Shown: piece after piece, positions 32,370-45,900 of the stretch | Layout of the letters: the number at the start of each line of letters is the position of its first letter | How positions within the stretch are numbered: the stretch's first letter is position 1 | Assembly: GCF_000143415.4 (NCBI RefSeq) | Contig: NW_003314306.1 | Location: 1,309,146-1,373,145, forward strand | Origin: Selaginella moellendorffii | Lineage: Eukaryota > Streptophyta > Lycopodiopsida > Selaginellales > Selaginellaceae | Reading direction: 5' to 3' | DNA: 64,000 nucleotides | The notes under the pieces: model-generated | Database searches by the model: none | What the model saw: only the letters and a program-made list of their open reading frames with translations | Told to the model about the DNA's origin: nothing | Translations under genes and position numbers: made by a program

Positions 32370-33341
32370 ATGGAGTCTCCAAGCCATCCTGATTTCTTTG
32401 CCGAAGTCCTTGCAAAAATCCAGTCTGAGAATACCAAGCTGAAGGCGACCCTTCTTCGCATGCAGCAGGAGCTTGCTTCACTTTCGGCTCAAGGATCCAG
32501 CAAAGTTCCTGAACCGAAGGTGAGTTTCCCGGCGAAATTTTCAGGCAAGCGTTCGGAGCTTCGTGGATTTTTGAACCAAATGGAGCTGATCTTTGCACTT
32601 CAACATCGGTGGTACCCCACTCTCGAGTCTCAAATCGGCGCGATTGGGACGTTGCTCGAGGGTGCAGCTTTGTCATGGTTTTCTCCTCTTCTGGAGAAGA
32701 GCATGAAAGGGGTCGTGGTTCCGGAGCTGATGGATCTTCAATTGTTCAAAGAGAAGCTCGAAGCATGTTTTGGCGAGACGGATCGGGTTCGGGCTGCTAC
32801 CACAAAGATGAGACGTCTCTCTCAGGGGTCTCGTCCTGCCTCGATCTACGCTGCAGAGTTCCAACTCCTTGCCTTGGACACTCAGTGGGATGAGCGGGCC
32901 CTGATTGACCAATTTCGTTTCGGCCTCAACAACGGTGTCAAGGATTTGTTGCTCACCATGGAGGATCCCAAGGACCTGTCGGACGCTATCAACAAAGCTG
33001 TTCGATGTGACAATCGCCTCTTTGAACGTCGTCAGGAAAGTCGCCGCGCCGCTGTTTTTCCGTCCCAGACTCAGGAATCCCAACTTGAGTCTTCGGGGCA
33101 TAGTCCTGAACCTACTGCTCTGGTCCCGATGGATATTTCTGGTACTCCCCGACTCATTAGAGGGAAGTTGAGTCCTGCTGAGAGGCAACGTCGAATATCT
33201 CATAATCTTTGCCTCTACTGTGCTGATCCTAATCACAAAGCAGCTGTGTGTCCCAGGAAGCCTCCCCGATTGCTCGAGTTCACTCTGCCTCAAAGTCCAC
33301 TTCTGTTGCAGTCGGGGAATGACCCTGTCCAAACAGAGTAG
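32370..33341 (+). CDS. gag capsid protein (gypsy)
   Basis: 323 residues from ATG 32370. The middle matches the retrotransposon gag domain ([20 protein letters not shown] ... WFSPLLEK ... [20 protein letters not shown]), and the end has a CX2CX4HX4C zinc knuckle ([14 protein letters not shown]) for RNA packaging. The stop is TAG at 33339-33341. The pol frame overlaps the last 19 nt at -1, so a -1 frameshift could make gag-pol; this is an inference from frame geometry. Confidence 0.9.
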   Translation: MESPSHPDFFAEVLAKIQSENTKLKATLLRMQQELASLSAQGSSKVPEPKVSFPAKFSGKRSELRGFLNQMELIFALQHRWYPTLESQIGAIGTLLEGAALSWFSPLLEKSMKGVVVPELMDLQLFKEKLEACFGETDRVRAATTKMRRLSQGSRPASIYAAEFQLLALDTQWDERALIDQFRFGLNNGVKDLLLTMEDPKDLSDAINKAVRCDNRLFERRQESRRAAVFPSQTQESQLESSGHSPEPTALVPMDISGTPRLIRGKLSPAERQRRISHNLCLYCADPNHKAAVCPRKPPRLLEFTLPQSPLLLQSGNDPVQTE

Positions 33342-36300
33342 GAGCTGTCTGTTTGGACTCCCCAAATAAAAATCACTTTTCTTCCTTATCAAGCTCCTCA
33401 CCACCTTTCATCAAAGCCACCACCAATTCCCGCAACTTCCGCGTCCCATGTCTCCTTTCTTTCACCAGACAATTAGGACTCAAGGCTTTGGCGCTACTGG
33501 ACTCGGGTGCAACTTCCTGCTTCATGGACACGGACTTTGCTGCCCGATATCACGTTCCTCTTTCTCCTACCATACGGGATCTGAGGGTTGAAGGCATCGG
33601 CAGGCATTTTGTGTCTCCATCTTCTGGACTTAGGGAAATGTTGCCCGTTCGAGTACACATCGGGTCCACCGTCACCGATATCGCCTTCAACATCATCAAC
33701 AGCAAGTCCTCCTCTGTGGTGCTCGGTCTTCCTTGGTTCCAACTACATCAGCCTCAGATTTGTTGGAAGGACTTACAGCTCATCTCTCCCCCATCACCAT
33801 CTCCCACGGCTTCCCCTGGTGTTAATCGAGTCCGAATCAGGAAAAGTTCCCTAAACTCAAGTCGGGGTTCTGTTCCTGACTCTACGAAGTTTTCATCCTC
33901 TTCTTTTTCCTCTCTTCCATCTTACACTGGACAGTATCCTCGTCTCATCATTCCATTTAGTCGTACCCCTTCTCCTATCTCCACAATCACTATGAAAGAA
34001 CTCCTTCATGAAGAACCTCTTTTTCTTTTTGCTTTGCATGTTTCTCCTGTCAGTCTTCCTGAGAAGTATCATGATTTTGGGGATGTGTTTGACAAGAAAA
34101 AAGCTAGTGTACTGCCTGTTCATCGGCCTTATGATTGTCCCATTGATTTACAGGAAGGAGAGTCACCTCCGTGGGGGCCTATCTACGGGTTATCCCCGTC
34201 CGAGCTTAAGGCCCTCAAAGAGTACGTGGATGAGAACCTTGCCTCGGGCTACATTCAGCATTCGCAGTCCCCGGCTGGAGCGCCTGTCTTCTTTGTCAAG
34301 AAGAAGGATGGGAGCTTGCGGCTAGTCATCGACTACCGAGGTTTGAACAAGGTGACTGTTCGGAACCGTTATCCGCTGCCCCTGATCTCGGACCTGTTGG
34401 AACGCCTCGGCGGTGCCCGCTTCTTCACCAAGATCGACCTCCGTGGAGCATACAACCTGATCTGGATCAGGCCTGGTGATGAATGGAAGACTGTGTTCCG
34501 AACCCGCTATGGCCACTTCGAGTACACTGTCATGCCATTTGGCTTGACAAATGCTCCAGCGGTTTTCCAACACATGGCGAACGACGTTTTTCGGGAGTTT
34601 CTTGATCAGATGGTGATCGTCTACCTCGATGACATCCTCATCTACTCAAAAACTCAGGAGGAGCATGACGAACATGTTCGCAAGGTGCTAGCGAAGCTGC
34701 GAGAACACGGTCTATACGCGAAGCTTGAGAAATGTTCCTTTGATCAGTAGTCTGTGGAGTTCCTTAGGTACATTGTCACTCCTGAGGGTATCACGATGGA
34801 TCCTGCTAAAGTCAAGACTATTCTCGAATGGGAGCCTCCACAATCAATGTCGGACGTTCAGGTTTTCCTTGGCTTCGCCAACTTCTACCGCAAATTCATT
34901 GATCACTACTCTGACATTGTCCTTCCTCTCACACATCTCACTCACAAGGATGTTCCCTTCTCTTGGTCTGCTGCTACCCAGCAGGCCTTCGACACACTCA
35001 AGGCGGCCTTCAGTTCTGCTCCTGTCTTGATCCATGCTGATTCCTCACAACCTTTCTTCATCGAGGCTGACGCCTTCGACTTTGCCATTGGTGTTGTGCT
35101 GTCTCAACTCGGAGCGGATCACGAACTTCATCCGGTCGCTTTCCATTCTCGGAAATTTCAGCCTGCGGAGATCAATTACGAAATCCACGACAAGGAGCTC
35201 CTTGCCATCGTGGATTCCTTTGGAGAGTGGCGCCGTTTCTTGGAGGGGGCGAGCCATCAAACAACAGTCTGGACGGATCACAAAAATCTCGAGTACTTTG
35301 CCACTTCCCAAGTTTTAAGTCGTCGTCAAGCAAGGTGGGCACAATTCCTGAGTCGGTTTGACTTTGTTATCAAGTACAGACCTGGAAAGTTTCAAGGCCT
35401 TCCTGATGCTCTTTCAAGGCGCTCCTATCTCAGTCTTAGGCCTGGTAATCTTGCCTTCGATCAACAGGATCAAGTTATCCTCGGTCCTGATCGGCTTCAA
35501 GTTATGGCAATTTCCCTGGCCCCTCAGGACTCCTCCTTGATGGATGCAATCAGAAACGATCTTCAATCCGATGATCTCGCTAGCGACATTTTCCCCCATC
35601 TTCAGGCTGGACACCCAGTGACTCCCGACTGCCGGCGATTTGACGAGTTCGAGTTCTTAGATGGCTTATTGTACCGTGGGGAGCAGCTTTACGTTCCTGA
35701 AGGTGATACTCGAAGGTTGGTCCTGATGGCGTGCCACGATAGCCTGACTGCTGGTCACTTCGGCTTTGCGAAAACCTATGAGCTAGTTGCACGGGACTTT
35801 TGGTGGCCTCACATGGACGACTACATCAAAGCTTTTGTTACCTCCTGTGACACTTGTGCCCGGAATAAGGTACCTCGCCACCTTCCTTCAGGTTTGCTTC
35901 GTTCCCTTCCGGTCCCTTCAGGTCCTTGGGAATCCATCTCCATGGATTTCTTGAGTGATCTTCCGAGTTCTGGAGGCTTCAACAGCATTTTAGTCGTGGT
36001 GGATCGCTTCACAAAGATGGCGCACTTCTTGCCATGTACCAAGGAGTTTTCGGGCGAGGACATGGCAAAACTAGTATTCAGGGAAATTTTCCGACTTCAT
36101 GGGATTCCTACAGATGTGGTTTTGGATCGGGGGCCTCAGTTCATCTCTCATTTCTGGCAACGGTTTTTGCAGCTGCTTGGAGTGAAGGCCAACCTCTCTT
36201 TGGCATATCATCCTCAAACTGATGGGCAGTCCGAGCGAACGATTCAGACATTGGAACAATTCTTGAGGTGCTTCATCAACTATCATCAGGATAACTGGTT

Positions 36301-37132
36301 CGATATCCTTCCCCTTGCTGAGTTTTCCTATAACAACTCTGTTCACTCCTCTCTTCGAGTTTCCCCCTTCTTTGCGAACTCTGGCCGAAATCCCCGATTC
36401 AATCTCTCACTTCCTTCTCCATCTGAATCCTCTCGTTCAAATCCCCGCTCTAAGGCATTTATCTCCAACCTCCGGGAAATCCACAACTCCATCTCCTTCT
36501 ACCTCCATCGTGCTCAGGAATCTCATAAAACGTTTGCCAATGTCCATCGTCAGGATTGTCCCCCTTACAATATCGGGGATAAAGTCTGGCTCCTCAGGCG
36601 AAATATCTCCACTACCAGGCCCTGTCCAAAACTCGATTTCAAACGCCTTGGTCCTTTCCCTATCACTGCCATCATTAATCCTGTCACTTATCGCCTTGCA
36701 CTTCCCTCCTCATATCAAATTCACCCCATTTTTCACTCCTCTCTCCTTGAGCCTTATATTCCTAGTCCTATTCCAAATCGGGTCATTCCTCCGCCTCCAC
36801 CAGTGCAGCTTGAGGATGGGTCTGAGTACGAGGTTCAGGACATCCTTGATTCCAAGATTTCACGGTCTAAACTCTACTATCTGGTGGACTGGAAGGGTTA
36901 CGGACCTGAGGAACGCACTTGGGAACCTGCGGACAACCTGATTCATTCTCCTGACCTTGTTCAGGACTTCCACCGCCGCTATCCTTCTCGTCCCAGTCCT
37001 CCTTTTTTTCTCTCTCTCCCATCCCTCGCCGCTCATCTCATCCTCCTCTTCATTCTTGTTCACATCCTCGTTCCACTCGTTCTTGAGGAGGGGGTGCTGT
37101 CAGGAATCCCCCAATTCTTGCCACATTCCTGA
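33323..37132 (+). CDS. pol polyprotein (protease, RT, RNase H, integrase, chromodomain), one in-frame TAG
   Basis: An open frame of about 1270 codons, interrupted only by TAG at 34748-34750 between the RT end (KLEKCSFDQ) and [10 protein letters not shown]. Domains in order: aspartic protease [10 protein letters not shown] (about 33495), reverse transcriptase with [18 protein letters not shown] and the YLDD catalytic box at 34621, RNase H with [10 protein letters not shown] (about 35090), integrase zinc finger H-H-C-C ([10 protein letters not shown] ... CDTCARNK, about 35740-35870) and D-D-E core ([23 protein letters not shown]), and a chromodomain ([10 protein letters not shown] ... [20 protein letters not shown], about 36828-36945). 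No ATG opens the frame; expression probably depends on frameshifting from gag. It ends inside the 3' LTR. The single stop would block integrase production unless read through. Confidence 0.9.
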
Positions 37133-37484
37133 CTCTCGCCGGATTCCTGACCTGCAGACCACATTCCTGACTCTTGAGACACTTCCCTATTCCTGACTCT
37201 CGAGACACTTCCCGATTCCTGAGTCTCGAGACACTTCCCGATTCCTGAGTCTCGAGCCACATTCCTGATGATGATGTGGCGCCTCCTCGACCTCAGCTGT
37301 ATTTAGGCCGTCCTCGATCCAAGAGTGGTGGAGCTTCATCAACCTATAGTATATATAGGTTAGCCTTGTTCCCTTTCTCCACAATCTGAATCAACACCAG
37401 TCTAAGGCCTCTTCTTTGTCTTCACTAGCTTTTTCTCTTCGTCTTTAGCATTTTCCAGTCTTGATCTTGTTGGGGGTCTTGACA
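37098..37484 (+). repeat. 3' LTR of the young gypsy element
   Basis: 387 bp, 26 bp longer than the 5' LTR because it has three copies of the GAGACACTTCCC unit instead of two. Its first bases also encode the end of pol. Confidence 0.95.
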
Positions 37485-37489
37485 GAAAT

Positions 37490-40400
37490 ACTAATCATTA
37501 AATAGTAAAGTAATATTTTCTTCTATAAACTAGGTAATAACATAACACCTCTATTAAATAGAAACTAGTGATACTAAAATAGATAATGTTTGTGTACACA
37601 GACCTAAATATTATTAAAATTATATTTTTCCATAAAATACCTAAACCTTAATAGAATATTCTTTAGTATACCAGAATGCTTTAAGAATATTTTTATGAAT
37701 AGAAATGATTTCCTATTGACCTGGTTGCAGAACCAAATAATAGAGGATTATATATTAGTCTGTGAATTTTAAAAATCTTTTGGCTGTGCAGATGATATGG
37801 AACACAAACTACTACTCAACCATGAAGCTCTCCTTGTCTCACCAAGATCCCTAACACCACCTTGTACATATAAATATGAAATAGAAAGAGATTGACGCAC
37901 TGTGCTAGATCATGCAGCCTCTAGGCTAGAAAAACAAGTACAAATCGGAAGTGTGATAGTGTTCGAGAGTGTACAAATTTGCAGCTACTTATAGTGCTTG
38001 CAGCATGTTACAAAGGACATCGACATTATGTTGTTCTAGCTAGTCAATGTGGTCCATCAGATCTTGATATTATTTAGAATCCTTGGGTGATGGTGCTGCA
38101 GATTTCTGTGTTGGGAGAGTGTGGCAAGGTTTTGCCATTGTGGCATGCTGTATTGAACACCAGGGTTCCTCAGTACATATTGGCAACAACAAACGGTTCT
38201 TGGTCCTCTAGCATCAATTTCCTTATGGGACTTCATTGAGCTTAATATTGCAGCTTGTTACAGGACAAAGGACAAGAGTCTACAAGTGTGAGGTGATTGG
38301 AGGCCATCCAGGGATATAAGTTGGCTCTATCAATAAGGCTTTGCTGAGATGGCTGTATAGACTGCTCTTAGAAGCAGGTTAGTTCATAAAGAAAGAAAGA
38401 AGCCTTCTAAGTTCTCACTTCATTTCACTATACTCTACTTTAGTGTGAAATTGAGGTATTAGTGGAAGTGGTATTGTTAAGATTTTTCCCTAGAACTTGA
38501 ATTTTCATGTCATTAGACATGTTAGTGACATTTGGTCTTAAAAATGGTTGAAGAAGAGTGTTAATGAGATTTGGATATCCAAAGATATGGTCTTTGTGAT
38601 TAGGTTTTAAGTATTTATTAGCATTTGCAGATATCAGTAGACATGCATTCTATTGGGTCATTAGGATTTATGTTGAGGTGAAATGTGAAATTGTAAATAG
38701 GAGGAAGTTAATTAAGACTTTAGAATTTGCATTAAAAGAAAGACTAAGAGTCTTTCTTTCTCTAGAAATTTTTTTTTTCATAAATTTACTTAAGCTTTTT
38801 GAATGGTTTATTTGTTAATCATTTTACCCAAAAACCATTTTATTTTCAAAAGCCATTGCAAACTAGTGAAGGGGGCTAACTTTAGCTAACTTTGACCTTA
38901 GTAAATAATTTATATGATGCAGCTTGAAAGAATGTTAAATTTTGGGGCTAACATAATTGAGTTGAATAAAATCTGGAGTTTAAGTAAAAAAGTGGCTATT
39001 TCACTTTTCTCAAAATGTAACCTTTATGCATTTTTTTTATAATGTTATGTTTGGTGGCAAATTGCACTTTACATCTAGCTAAACTCTAAAAGAGTAGTAT
39101 AAGCTTATAAATTTTGACTTCTTGGGAAACCTAAAGATGTTTAACCCTAAGTGTCCCAAGATCTTTAACCGATTGGAAAAAAAGGTACATTCTTATTTAT
39201 ATGCCTTTTTCCTTTATATTTAAACTCTTATAAATTATTTCTTGAGTCAATTTCTTTAGTTGTTTACAAGTAGTGAGCTCTCACTCATTTTAACTTGGTC
39301 TTGGTCGCTTTATGCTTTGGCTAAGGATTGTGATGTTTGATTGAGTTATTTATAGTGGAGTTGTGAGTATTTGTATTGTAGCCTTGTTTATTAAGAGGTT
39401 GTATACCTATATAAATCCATCTTATAGTCTTCACTTTAGTTTTGATTGAGTATTGATCATTTATTGCTAGCCTCTTAAGTTGTGTTTAGCGCTATTAACT
39501 AGATGTATAGGTGAGTTGATTACTATTTGATTAAATTCAAGTAGTTATTTTGTTTGTATTTGTCTATGTTCCTGTATATTATACTTAGAATGTTTCCTTT
39601 TTATTGGATAAATATATAACTTAATGATGTGAGTTTAGTATTTGAGTCTTGTGAAGCAAGTTCAAGAGTGATTGTTGGTTGTTTTACAACTAATGATTGC
39701 TTGTAGACTTAGTCAAGGACTATTGACACTTAGCTTAATGATGATTTAGTAGTGATGGACTTGTTTATCAGATGGTATTGAGGAGGATTATGTTGTTGGG
39801 TTTAGTTTTTCCATATTGGTATATCAATTCCATCTCTTTTAGTATTGCTTAATTGCATTTAGTCCATATTAGATGCATTAAATCTTGGATATAGTGATTC
39901 ACTTCTATGAGAGGTTCCAAATGTATAGTAGGGATAGTGTGTAGCATAGCTAACAAACTTAAGGCATTGTCTAACTCTCTATTAGTTATATCTGTATAAG
40001 TAATTAAAGAGAAAGACTCAAAAGATTATTTGTAAGGGTGCACCCCGTTTTCCAGTTGGTTAAGGGTTTTAGATTACTTGGGGTTAAGTGTTCTAAATAT
40101 AGGATTTTACATTTGGTATCAGAGTAGTCTTGAGTTTGACTCTATTGGTGGGCTAGAGGAATCACACCACTTATTGAGATTGACATTTGATAGTTCAATT
40201 TAGTCTGACTAAGCTTTACCTAAACGGTAGGATGCCATTTTGAAAGAATAGGTGAAACCCAATTGACTAGAGGAGTGGAGGAATAGATAGCTCCTATATT
40301 TTAGCAAAGTGGTTGACAATGAAATCCATTCACCCCCATAACTCTATTTTATGCTCGGCATGATCCTTTGTCTTTGACAACTCTCTTTTTGGACTCTACT

Positions 40401-42277
40401 TTGACCAAACCTTAAGCTTGCATTTGCACTGCCTTTAGTCTAATCCAAGAAAGTTTATGAGAGAGCATGGCAATAACTACTTGAACCAATAGACTGATCC
40501 TTACAATTTTGATTGATCCACTTATAATCATGCTTAAGAAAGATCCATCAGTGCCATGCTAAATAGCTATGGATCAGCTTATTCGTCATTTATAGCAAAC
40601 CTAGGGGAGGTTTACTTTTATCCACGGTACATAGAACAACTCATGGAACCAACAATAGGTTAATATTAATCCTGCCAACTCAAAATGTAATCTTGAGTTG
40701 CTAATATGCCTCACTTACAAGCCCAAATGCAAACTCATGCAAATGGAATATCTCAATCCATCCTATAAGCACAAGCTCACATAATATAGTACAAAAAGGT
40801 AATCCAAAATCATACCCAAAGAACAAATGCAAAGTTATAGCACCAAAAGTATACCTATTCGGATCATCATTTTCATCTTTGTATATGCAACGAGACTAAT
40901 TGCCTAATCTTATTAGATAGTACTCGTTGCGATATATCCTTTGATACCAAATAAAGCGCACTTGGTTTTCACCCTTTATCCTATGGTGATTTACTATAAG
41001 ATAACCACGAAGTGGAACATAATGTCACATGCTATATGCCACATGCCATGTGTTTAAAGACAGTGGAGCAAATGCCAAGTTTCAGGGCGTTGTGCCACTG
41101 AATGAATAGAGCCAAACTTCTAAGCATGGAGCCAAAGAGTAAAGGTACTGAAGCACGGAGTGACTCCCAAGCATATAGCCCAAGGAACAAAGGGACAGAA
41201 GCACGGAGTGACTTGGAATAGTTCTAGAGAATTTAACATCCCAATGCCAAGACTAATATGCAAACCAGAGCTAAACAAAGTCTGGCATTATTTCAACATA
41301 CCAATTGTTTAAAGCAAGGATATGGGTACTCCACTAGCTAACATGGTGTGGAACTTGGGCTTAGACCCAAACCAAACGCAAAACAAAGACAAACATGCGA
41401 GCAGAAACTACACTATGCCTCAAGTTAGTCAGCCATACCCAAACTACCCACTATCCCTATTTGGAACCCTTTATAACCCTCTTGCCCCCTTTGAGGAACA
41501 TATGCTTTAGGCTTTCACTCTTAACCATCCTTAGTACTAGGAGTCTTTGGGATTAACTCAAAACTTACTAAATATAGAATGGTGTTATATTGTGAATTTG
41601 GATGTAGGACCAACACTATTATGTTCAAAACAATCTCTATATTCTATAGATATCCTAAATTAGAAAATCTAGACACTTTCCAGAAATAGTAATTGAGACC
41701 AAACAGTACTAACATAAAGAGCATGATAGCAAGGGTGTTTGGCAAATACAGTAAATTATCATTTAGCAAATATTGAGGGACTAATTTCAATATTGCAGGG
41801 CTTCTTGTCAAGCTAGTGCAGGACAAAGCAAAAAAGAACTAACAAGTTAGGCCAAGTATGCTTGGCTAAATAGACACTTAAGAGTTCCTTCCTTATGCTC
41901 ATCTGGCTAAGTACAGATGCAAAGTCAAGTTTACTAACACTTGAATAAGAGGGATTGATAAAGGGCAATATCGACCTCCTGTTGTTGTGGTAGTAAGAAA
42001 AGAATATCCGAAAAGATTATCTAACAGGTAACCTTTGATACCTACAATCATATTTATGACATTTACACTTGGTCCAAGTGTTCCACGTGTCCAATCTCAT
42101 AATAGACATCCCAAAGGTAATACCAACCTATCATCCTATTACACTAAGGCCATATCTATTTACTCTTATCTCATTGGTAGTCCAAGACCACTTGTGCCAT
42201 AGTCCTGTCTCTCAAAGACTTGGCCATCTGTCCATGGGTGGTCATCATAGGACTACCCCTTAACATCTTTAGAATGC
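37490..42277. repeat. AT-rich nested LTR repeats, target of the 10-kb transposon
   Basis: 37490-37700 continues the repeat interrupted by the gypsy element. 38450-39660 matches 19.8-20.8 kb. About 40110-40125 holds TTTGGTATCAGAGTAG, a tRNA-Met-type primer site. 40950-42277 matches 57245-58320 and then 59700-59926 in direct orientation, with a LTR-like unit ending near a second primer-site-like sequence at 40945-40960 (minus strand). The match stops at 42277 and resumes at 52237, framing the DNA transposon. No gene is supported. Confidence 0.65.
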
Positions 42278-42301
42278 AAGCTCTATTTCGTTAAAGTGGG
42301 A
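42278..42301 (+). repeat. Left terminal inverted repeat (24 bp)
   Basis: Starts AAGCTCTATTTCG and ends AAAGTGGGA. Exact reverse complement of 52213-52236. A related TAAAATGGGA follows about 10 nt further in, like a subterminal repeat. Confidence 0.95.
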
Positions 42302-42966
42302 TTTATTCAGTAAAATGGGACTAGGTACAAATTTTCAAGTATTTGAAAATGACGTGAAATTATATGTTTTTTGTCCAGGGGCTAGACATATCTGGGGCAT
42401 GGTGACTAGCGCGGTGACTTTGTGTCCAGACTGAGTCCATCTGGTTGTATAAAAAATCTCATTGTCAAGGTGAACAAGCCGAATCTGAAGCTAAAGAAGA
42501 GCGATGGCATGCGCGCACACACTATTTGTTTGTTCATTGAGCGTGTGGTGAGCTTTCCAAGATGAACGTCATTCCTATTAGCCAGACATATAACTTAATG
42601 GTGAGAACATTTAGATATTATTCAATGTTATCTTTTTCTAACGAATCTAATTGTGAAGGTGTAGCAAGAGGCATTGCTAGTCTGGAGAAGTCATTTAACT
42701 CATTTGACCCTTAGTGTATTTTCATGAAACTAAATAACATTCATATTATTAAGGAATTTCTCTAGTACCTTTTTTTTACGACATAGAGGCTTGCATTTCT
42801 TTCAAAGGTGATTTAGTAAAAGGCCTGAGGGCACATGCCATTCTATTTCTCAGACCGGTATTAAGATATACTAGTGCAAAGGGCCACATGCCATCACGCC
42901 TCCTCTGATTCAGATTCGGATTGTTCACCTTGAAATAAAATACATTAGAAACTTAGTAAAGGAATA
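42302..42966. other. Left non-coding arm of the transposon
   Basis: No gene. Holds two partial copies of the element's palindrome (42821-42842 and about 42881-42894) near the 3' end of the transposase gene. Confidence 0.6.
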
Positions 42967-45900
42967 TTAATGAATCTCACCTTGAACCCGGGTTATGAAT
43001 GCTCTTGCTGCATCTCTTGCATGGTCTGGCAAGGTGATGGTGGCACTCTGCTTCCGCATCCAACCATGCACAACATTATCCACCGATATGCTCATGCTGG
43101 GATCCCTTGGATTCAGCACCCATCTCTTTTCTAGGCAATCCTTCGTATATCCGGAACTTGGCTTGAACCACTCCACAGTTACATTGAAGGAGTTAGTTTC
43201 CGCATCCTCCTCTGCATCAGTGATGCAGCGCCCCACCCATATCATTTGTTTTTTATTACTGGGTCTGACAAGCACAACCATTCCTTTGCAGACCTGTACT
43301 GGATTGAATGCTGAATCCGGCTTCTTGTTCCTCGGCCCACAATAGTGATCCTCAACATCGTTATCTGTCACTGCATTTCTAGAGGACATTGTTCCGCTAC
43401 TATCTGGTGCTCTGGGTTCTGGCCAAAAGGACTCTTCCAATTCTTCATATACAACCGGCCCATTTTGGATAGCAGATATAATCTTCTCCCAGTATTCGAG
43501 CAAAGGCTTGCACCTCTTAAAATAGGATTCTCCACCAAACACCAACCCCCTCTTCCAGAAGGCAATATGCTGTCTAATCCCGGCCACTATACTTTCCTGG
43601 TCTTTGAGTCCATCCGGGTGCATCGGCCGTGGGGAACCCTGAGGAATCATAGGTTCCCCAATTATGGGATCTCTCTTGAAGAGTTCAATGCCATCCACTG
43701 GCAGCCACACTGTGTCCCATTCTCTCATCTTGTACCTCATCACTGGAGCACCGTCACGCATGCTGAAATGAAACTGAAGAGGCTTGGAGTGGCCAATCAG
43801 CGTTTCGGATCCGTCCCTGATGTAGCCTCTTACAAACCCCTTAAAGTCTGGAACCTCTGTCACAAGTGCAGCTTCAACAGTGCCTTTGATGCAATTTTGG
43901 AATTCATCGTAGAGTTGTGGGAGGGTGAGGACATTGGATCGCCGGAGGGACTCTGCCAGGTGACTGAACATGGCATCGACGTCTTCATGAGTGTGCCCAA
44001 CCATGAGAAAGCCAAGTGTAACCGTTTCAAATATGCCTTTGGCAACAAGCATCGCCAAGTACGCGAAGACGTACATGTTTTTGTTCTCACTGCCAGCATT
44101 GTCTGTTTGGAGCAGAAGATGGGGTGGAAGGCCACATCGGCCGCAAGAACTTCCTTGAGATTCTGCTTCGTTTGGATGAGGCTGTGCATTCACCGGGCGA
44201 CCAGCCTCGTCGTAATGGCATGAGGCCTCACGTGATAACCCTACAATCTGACGGCCAACATATTCACTAGGATGGCATGGGGCCCCACGCGATACTGCAA
44301 GCCTTTGCTCCTCCTCCAGCTGAACCCTGTATGGGGTTCGATCGACAAGGGCCTTATGCAAGGGTTGGCCGTTCAGCTCAGTCTGCGCACTTTGCAGAGA
44401 CCTTAAGTGTTTTGCTAAGGACGCAATCATCATGTTTGCACCCCCGCCACCCCATAGAGGCACAAAGAAGTTCCCATAGTTCTGGGCACCATGCCCATGA
44501 GCGATTATGCCAAACAGAGACACAGGCAGCTGCATGGATGAAGAGATTGCCTTGGGGGCAGGATTGAGTCGAGGTAAGCACGTCTTTTTCTGATCCATTT
44601 TGTCGTGGATGATGCAGAGGTAAGAGTCAGGTCTCTCCATGGAGAGAATCCTGTTATGATAATATGCAGTCCTGCAGCTTCTCTGCTCGATGTTGTGGTC
44701 GAGCCGCCTTCTAACCAACGTCTCTCGCTCTTGAGCGCTGCAAGAATTCTTCGACAAAGCCATTTTGATAGCAGTGCACTCGTCACACTTTGAAAAGCTG
44801 GAGTACTTTCCTATACTCACATCCCTGAACCTGTTGCTCCACAATCTACTAAATCTAGATTGGCTCAGCTTCCTGTAGCCATTACTCTAGAGTTCCCGAT
44901 TCACATCTTCCAATATGGCCCCCTTGGTATACATGGAAGGGAGAACTCGTTGGGTGTCTTGTGTTCCATCTTCCAAGAGGCGGGTTTTATGTGGTTGCTG
45001 CTCGCTACATGTCTCGACAAACCTCTTGAAGATTGCCTCTCCATATACAACATGACCCCTGGTTTTGTGCGTACCGTCGTTCCCATGGACTGCCTGTTGA
45101 ACCCTTTGTTCCTCGAACTCAGTTTTGATTCTGTAGAATGTGGTTCGAGGGACTCCATAAATGATTCTCCATGCCTTCATGCAGACCAAACCCCTCTGGA
45201 CGACCATGCCCCCCACCTGATGTTCTGAAGCATCAACAGATGACCGTAATGCCTCATACACAAAATTGCGAGCTGCCTTCCAGGACAATGTCTTGTATCT
45301 TGCTCTCTCCTCTTCAATAGCATCCCAATCAGCATGTTGACAGCACCTCCTCTTGCAACAAGCAACTGTCGAGACCATTCGAACCTCCATCGCCATTTTC
45401 TGCCTTTTCGGTTCGTTGCTCAGATCCCTTTGGCTGCGCTGTAGGAAGGTGTACTTTCTTTTCCCATGAAGAGATGTTCTGTCATCAGTTGTAGTGGTGT
45501 TTGATTGTGAATCCTTCACATTCTCAAACACTAAATGCCTCAATTTCCACCGCACAATGCTTCCAATAGTCAGACTGTTTTCTTCTGTGTCAACAACCTC
45601 TAAAATTGCAACTCCAATATCATCCCAGCCCAATTCTTGATTAGCAACCGCATCTCTTGGATCGACAACTGTGGCTAAGCCCTCAGCTACCACCTCCCCC
45701 TCGGGGTTGTTTAGAAACACCTTTGCCTGAATCCATGTAGCACGGTTCTTAAGATCCACGGAGGGAACATGCGTCGCACTTGCGCTGTCCCCAACATCTG
45801 CTTTCTTCTGAAGATTTTTCAAGGCAACAACAACATTTACCCCGACGACCATCTCTCCTCGTTCAATAGCGACCACATTCCCATCGAAGACAGTCTCTAC

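Larger units (their letters stand above)
31911..37484 (+). mobile_element. Nearly intact chromodomain Ty3/gypsy retrotransposon
   Basis: The LTRs at 31911-32271 and 37098-37484 begin TGTCAGG and end GACA. The 5-bp target duplication GAAAT lies at 31906-31910 and 37485-37489. A polypurine tract (GAGGAGGGGGTGC) directly precedes the 3' LTR. gag is intact and pol is open except for one TAG. The LTRs are almost identical apart from the copy number of a 26-bp repeat, so insertion was recent. The integrase ends in a chromodomain, placing it among the chromoviruses. GC and codon use differ sharply from the AT-rich surroundings. Confidence 0.95.

Noticed and set aside
32673-33404. 243-codon open frame antisense to gag
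   Set aside because: The sense strand encodes a clear gag with a zinc knuckle; the antisense text has no motif.
41020-41055. Extra copy of the transposon palindrome outside the element
   Set aside because: Contains CCACATGCCAT but no matching inverted half at the right distance; it belongs to the flanking LTR repeat, with a variant at about 57320.
43345-44223. 292-codon open frame antisense to the transposase
   Set aside because: Opposite the conserved DUF7869 catalytic region, with no motif of its own.
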